A stretch of DNA of 32,901 nt from Planctomycetia bacterium (GTDB taxonomy: Bacteria; Planctomycetota; Planctomycetia; Gemmatales; HRBIN36), in contig JAEUIE010000048.1 of assembly GCA_016795155.1 (NCBI GenBank), positions 1-32,901 on the forward strand, written 5' to 3'. Shown here in pieces: positions 29,271 through 32,901 of this stretch; position 1 is the stretch's first letter, and every line of letters begins with the position of its first letter. The position numbers and the translations under genes are program-made. Under the pieces are notes generated by a model that did not search any database, was not told the origin of the DNA, and saw only the letters and a program-made list of their open reading frames with translations.

Positions 29271-31502
29271 ATGCGACGAGTGAAGACTGGCGGCGGCTGG
29301 AGAGCGATCAAGTACTCGCTCACCATGGCCAACAAGGTAGGCTGGTGGCGATTCTGGAAAGCGATGCGCTCGCAGAATGCCTGCAAGACCTGTGCAGTCG
29401 GTATGGGTGGCCAGCGCGGCGGCATGGTCAACGAAGCAGGACACTTCCCCGAAGTCTGCAAGAAATCGTTCCAGGCGATGATCTCCGACATGCAGGGAGC
29501 CATCAAGCCGGAGTTCTTCCAAGAGTATAGCATCGCCAAGCTCAAGACGCTCTCCCCGCGTGAACTCGAAAGTTGTGGCAGGCTTAGCTTCCCCGTCATC
29601 GCTACTGTCGGTGCCACTCACTATCAACCCATCACCTGGGATAATGCACTCGGCAATCTTGCTGCACAACTCAAACTAGCTGGGCCGATGAAAACTTTCT
29701 TTTACGCTTCAGGCCGATCCTCGAACGAAGCAGGCTTCCTACTGCAACTATTCGCCCGGCTCTTCGGCACCAACTACGTCAACAACTGTTCGTACTATTG
29801 CCATCAAGCCAGCGGGGTGGGACTTTCCGCAAGTCTGGGTACCGGTACCGCAACGGTATCTCTCGAAGACCTCGAACATGCCGATTTCGTCATGCTCCTC
29901 GGTGGCAACCCGGCTTCAAACCATCCCCGACTGATGCGTTCGTTGATGCAGGTACGGCGCAACGGTGGACAGGTCATCGTTATCAACCCGGTCAAGGAAC
30001 TGGGGATGATGAAATTCCGAGTCCCCAGCGACATCCGCAGCATGCTCTTCGGCTGCGACATTGCCAGCTTTTATTTGCAACCCCACATCGGCGGCGATGT
30101 GGGGTTCCTCACTGGCCTGGCGAAGATTATTCTCGAACAGAGGCAGCATAATGCCGCATTCATCGAGAAGGCCACTGAAGGATTTGATGAGTACGCACGC
30201 CATATCAGGAACACATCCTGGCAGGACATAGAATCGCAGTCGGGGATCAGCAAAGCAGATATCCAAGAAGTGGCTCAGCGATATCTGCGATCGGAAAGGG
30301 CTATCTTCGCCTGGACGATGGGCATCACCCACCATCTGCATGGCGTCGATAATGTTCGCAGCATCGTTAACGTCGCCCTGCTCCGAGGCATGGTCGGCAA
30401 GCCCCATGCAGGACTGCTGCCAATCCGTGGTCACAGCAACGTGCAGGGCATCGGCACCGTTGGCGTAACTCCTACACTCAAGGCCGGTATTGTTGAGCGC
30501 ATGGTGAAACGCCTCGGCGTACATCCACCATCTCAACCCGGTCTCGACACCATGGCCTGCATGCACGGTGCCGACCAGGGTGAACTAACGACGGCACTCT
30601 GTCTCGGTGGCAACCTCTACGGCTCTAACCCCGACAGCACCTTCGCTCATCGAGCTTTGAGTAAGTTGCAGCAGATCACCTACATGAATACGACGCTCAA
30701 CACCACGCATGCCTGGGGCCTAGCCAAGGAAACGATGATCCTGCCCGTGCTGGCCCGTGACGAGGAACCGCAGCCAACGACGCAGGAATCGATGTTCAAT
30801 TTCGTGAGGCTGTCAGCAGGCGGCCCCAGCCGAGTGGCCGATGCCCGTAGCGAAGTCAGCATCCTCAGCGAACTGGGGCAGCGAGTACTCTCCAACACTC
30901 CCGTCGATTGGAAGAGCATGGAAAGTCACCATGCCGTCCGCAACCTGATGGCTGACCTCATCCCCGGCCTGGAACCCATCGCCCAGCTCGATGCCGACAA
31001 GAAAGAGTTCCACATTCCCGGCCGACTAATCCACACACCCACTTTCCCAACGCCCACCGGCAAAGCAAAATTCCACCCTGCCCCGCTGCCAAGGGAGACC
31101 TCGCCACCAAGCACCCTCCGACTCATGACCGTCCGCAGCGAAGGCCAGTTCAACACCGTTGTCTATGAAGAAGAAGACCTCTACCGAGGCCAGGACCGCC
31201 GCGACGTGATTCTGCTAAGCAAGGACGACATGCAGAGATTAGGCCTGCGTGAGAATCAGAAAGTATCGGTACGCTCAGCCACCGGCGTGATGCACAACAT
31301 CCTCGCCCGCCCCTTCGACATCCGCCCCGGCAACGCGCTGATGTACTTCCCCGAAGCCAACATTCTGGTTCCCAGCGGAGTTGATCCCTATTCCAAAACC
31401 CCAGCGTTCAAGTCGATAGCGGTGACGGTGGAAGCGGAAACAGGTGGCTTGGTGACAGCGGAGGCGTTGGGGGAGAGGCTGAAAACGAGAAAACGAGGAT
31501 AG
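29271..31502 (+). CDS. FdhF/YdeP-like molybdopterin oxidoreductase
   Basis: The 743-residue protein is a single-chain bis-MGD oxidoreductase. Cys38-x2-Cys41-x21-Cys63 (ACKTCAVGMGG ... PEVCKKS) lies near the N-terminus, the region that binds the [4Fe-4S] cluster in formate dehydrogenase relatives, though only three cysteines are seen. NNCSYYCHQASGVGL places Cys177-His178 at the position of the metal-ligand selenocysteine or cysteine of formate dehydrogenases. DFVMLLGGNPASNHPRLMRS is the MGD-binding Rossmann strand, and the C-terminal domain has RSATGVMHNILARPFDIRPG. It resembles the FdhF/YdeP family, whose physiological substrate is mostly unknown. No twin-arginine signal is seen, so it is cytoplasmic. 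No electron-transfer partner is adjacent. Confidence 0.85.
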   Translation: MRRVKTGGGWRAIKYSLTMANKVGWWRFWKAMRSQNACKTCAVGMGGQRGGMVNEAGHFPEVCKKSFQAMISDMQGAIKPEFFQEYSIAKLKTLSPRELESCGRLSFPVIATVGATHYQPITWDNALGNLAAQLKLAGPMKTFFYASGRSSNEAGFLLQLFARLFGTNYVNNCSYYCHQASGVGLSASLGTGTATVSLEDLEHADFVMLLGGNPASNHPRLMRSLMQVRRNGGQVIVINPVKELGMMKFRVPSDIRSMLFGCDIASFYLQPHIGGDVGFLTGLAKIILEQRQHNAAFIEKATEGFDEYARHIRNTSWQDIESQSGISKADIQEVAQRYLRSERAIFAWTMGITHHLHGVDNVRSIVNVALLRGMVGKPHAGLLPIRGHSNVQGIGTVGVTPTLKAGIVERMVKRLGVHPPSQPGLDTMACMHGADQGELTTALCLGGNLYGSNPDSTFAHRALSKLQQITYMNTTLNTTHAWGLAKETMILPVLARDEEPQPTTQESMFNFVRLSAGGPSRVADARSEVSILSELGQRVLSNTPVDWKSMESHHAVRNLMADLIPGLEPIAQLDADKKEFHIPGRLIHTPTFPTPTGKAKFHPAPLPRETSPPSTLRLMTVRSEGQFNTVVYEEEDLYRGQDRRDVILLSKDDMQRLGLRENQKVSVRSATGVMHNILARPFDIRPGNALMYFPEANILVPSGVDPYSKTPAFKSIAVTVEAETGGLVTAEALGERLKTRKRG

Positions 31503-31524
31503 GCACAGAATGCCAAGGTGAAGA

Positions 31525-31881
31525 ATGTATCGATACCGAGTTCGACCAGGTTATGGCTCGACGGAACTTCTGATCGAGATTCAGCTCGAGCCTGCTGACC
31601 AATCTTTCTCTACCGAATTAAAGAAAGTGCTCAAGCAATTGAATGGGAGGGCTTCCGAATTATCCCTTTTGTCATCACTCAACGATGCTGTGTATGACTT
31701 CAACAGTGATGCAGGTCCATTCTCAATAAAGATAGACATTTGGGACATTGTCTTTATCACGGCTCCAAATAACCAGAGCGCTATTTTGAAGATTGCAGAA
31801 GTCCTGCGAACAAATGCTCAGTTTGAGCAAGAAATCGTGGACTTTGATGAATACAAGAGAAATATCACAGAGATCGCATGA
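31525..31881 (+). CDS. Small hypothetical protein
   Basis: ATG 31525 follows the oxidoreductase stop by 22 bases, with AAGGTGAAGA just upstream. The 118-residue product is soluble and slightly acidic, with predicted alpha/beta pattern (LLIEIQLEP, FSIKIDIWDIVFITAP, ILKIAEVLRTN). I recognise no family. Short spacing suggests cotranscription with the oxidoreductase, but codon or regulatory evidence is absent. Confidence 0.5.
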   Translation: MYRYRVRPGYGSTELLIEIQLEPADQSFSTELKKVLKQLNGRASELSLLSSLNDAVYDFNSDAGPFSIKIDIWDIVFITAPNNQSAILKIAEVLRTNAQFEQEIVDFDEYKRNITEIA

Positions 31882-31994
31882 TAAGAGCAGATAGCCTTCA
31901 AATCATACCAAGTATTTTTCATCGCTAATTTTTGATGAGTCTGCAATTCAACACACGATATCATTGTAATCGTATGTTGAAGAGAGGAATTGTT

Positions 31995-32234
31995 GTGCCT
32001 CATGACCCGACTGAAATTCTGTATGCGACTGGAGAAGTTGCAAAAGTCGGTGATCTCGTTGACAACGATGGCTGGGACTCGGTCGTTGAAGATGTAATCA
32101 TCACCCCAGACCGTATGGCATTCTGGGGGCTAAAAAAGCCAGGCTTGATGCTACAGTGCGAAGAAGCAGGGCTGGTCTTCGAGCCATGCTCTTCAACCTC
32201 CTGGAATGCTATCATCTTCAAGAGTCGTGCATAA
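31995..32234 (+). CDS. Small hypothetical protein
   Basis: I choose GTG 31995 because AGAGGA lies six bases upstream; ATG codons at 31935 and 31974 in the same frame are possible. The product of about 79 residues (VPHDPTEILYATGEVAKVGD onward) contains a DxVDNDGWDSVVEDV-type strand pair and RMAFWGLKKPGLMLQCEEAG, a compact beta-rich layout. Family unknown, with no signal peptide. It is followed 16 bases later by the broken membrane protein gene. Confidence 0.5.
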   Translation: MPHDPTEILYATGEVAKVGDLVDNDGWDSVVEDVIITPDRMAFWGLKKPGLMLQCEEAGLVFEPCSSTSWNAIIFKSRA

Positions 32235-32250
32235 CAGGGAGCAGCATATC

Positions 32251-32644
32251 GTGTACTTCGCCACCATCATTCTTCTCATGTTCGTCCTGCCTATTGGTTC
32301 AATCGCAGCTGAAGCCATCACTCGTGACACCGGGCTGACCTGGCTGCTGGTTGGTAAATGGGTTGTCTTCTGGTGCGTGGGAATCCGGTTATTCGTGGCT
32401 GGGTTGCAACAAACGATTCAGCCATGTTACACCGTAAATCCTTGGCCTCAAGGGAGACGAGCCACTGATTGTCGTCCGTGAGTTGGGCTTTGCCAACCTG
32501 TCTGGCGGCATCTTCTACGGTCTGGCCGGAATCAATCATCTGCTACAACAGCATCGCAACCAAAAAGAAAATATGGCAAAGGTAACAGACCTCGCAGCAG
32601 CCGTATTTTTGTTGGCAGCTTTTATTGCTGCGATTCGTGTTTGA
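32251..32644 (+). pseudogene. Small membrane protein gene with a single-base frameshift
   Basis: GTG 32251 has AGGGAG (32236-32241) upstream. Frame one reads MYFATIILLMFVLPIGSIAA, then WLLVGKWVVFWCVGIRLFVA with GLQQTIQP, and then runs into nonsense ending at 32481. The second frame from 32438 continues as a normal protein: ILGLKGDEPLIVVRELGFAN, LSGGIFYGLAGINHLLQQHR, then LAAAVFLLAAFIAAIRV and TGA at 32642. Removing one A from the AAA at 32436-32438 joins the two into a protein of about 130 residues with three or four membrane helices. ReLGFAN-type motifs occur in DUF6790-like membrane proteins, an uncertain match. The cause may be a real mutation or a sequencing error. Confidence 0.65.
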
Positions 32645-32667
32645 TGGCTGTTTGGTACCACAGGTAA

Positions 32668-32712
32668 CGCTAAACTTCGTGCCACAGGTAACAGGCACTC
32701 CGGTTACCTGTG
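32668..32712. repeat. CACAGGTAAC direct and inverted repeats
   Basis: CACAGGTAAC occurs at 32669-32678 and 32683-32692 in direct orientation, and its exact inverse GTTACCTGTG at 32703-32712 forms a 10-bp stem with the second copy around a 10-base loop. This may be the end of an insertion sequence whose gene starts off the right edge, a bidirectional terminator between the converging genes, or an operator. Confidence 0.6.
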
Positions 32713-32778
32713 CTCGCAAAGTACGTAGAGTTAATCTAACACAGGTTATCGGACTACCGATAGAGGCCGTCCGGTAAT

Positions 32779-32901
32779 TCAGAGTGCATCGAGGATCCAT
32801 TGTATTTGCCCGTTGTTGTTTCCGCAGCGGTGGTTATGTCGCAGCAGAAGTTGATAGTTGGCGATGGCAGCGAGTAGTTGTGTTTGGTTGTTGCCCAGTC
32901 C
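32779..32901 (-). CDS. C-terminal fragment of an unidentified leftward gene
   Basis: On the minus strand an open frame enters from the window edge and ends with TGA at 32779-32781. The visible 40 residues read GLGNNQTQLLAAIANYQLLL, then RHNHRCGNNNGQIQWILDAL. The Gln/Asn- and His-rich C-terminus and the adjacent inverted repeats at 32668-32712 recall the end of an IS transposase, but no catalytic motif is visible and I cannot assign a family. Confidence 0.35.
   Translation of the reverse strand, partial: GLGNNQTQLLAAIANYQLLLRHNHRCGNNNGQIQWILDAL

Overview
The window reads as planctomycete DNA, probably from the Gemmataceae/Gemmatales. The reasons are a giant secreted calcium-binding-repeat protein with the N-terminal LEQR motif, a PQQ-type beta-propeller protein starting 'DWPEFRGP' after its signal peptide, a DUF1580-type small DNA-binding protein, and an integrase with an unusual catalytic box. 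These are family-level impressions by eye; no database search was possible.

Positions 1 to about 9301 are the right-hand part of an integrative element. It ends at a displaced 3' half of a tRNA-Arg(CCT) gene (9260-9301), next to a tyrosine recombinase transcribed leftward (7525-9108). Cargo from left to right: a truncated gene overlapping a ThiF/E1-like adenylyltransferase, a phage gp88-like cysteine protein, a 57-residue membrane protein, a planctomycete-type hypothetical protein, a DUF1580-like regulator facing a small coiled-coil protein, a heavily decayed IS5-family transposase, an IS3-family element with an internally deleted orfB, and a rolling-circle Rep-like protein preceded by two perfect inverted repeats. 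A GC-only palindrome, CGGCGGCGCCGCCG with matching flanks, occurs three times and only in this part (1799, 4908, 7184).

From 9315 onward the window looks like ordinary chromosome: a large secreted protein directly abutting the attachment site, a bestrophin-like channel, tRNA-Glu(CTC) with promoter and terminator, comB, an old-yellow-enzyme oxidoreductase behind a beta-propeller gene, a small membrane protein plus an Fpg/Nei-type glycosylase, the RTX-like protein, a lipoprotein and two related secreted proteins, a large membrane protein, a SAM methyltransferase lacking a normal start, an M16-family protein coupled to a GNAT acetyltransferase, a DPM1/GtrB-type glycosyltransferase, a beta-phosphoglucomutase-like HAD phosphatase, an SRPBCC protein, a molybdopterin oxidoreductase, small hypothetical proteins and a frameshifted membrane-protein gene. 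The right edge carries inverted repeats and the C-terminus of an unidentified leftward gene.

The most notable non-coding structure is at 28383-28524: two hairpins in inverted orientation that share a core and loop but differ by compensating base pairs in their arms, which looks like a small mobile or REP-type paired-hairpin element. The most notable system-level clues are the tRNA-integrated element with its Rep-like protein and palindromes, and the ThiF-like E1 gene at its left, whose neighbours are cut off by the window edge.
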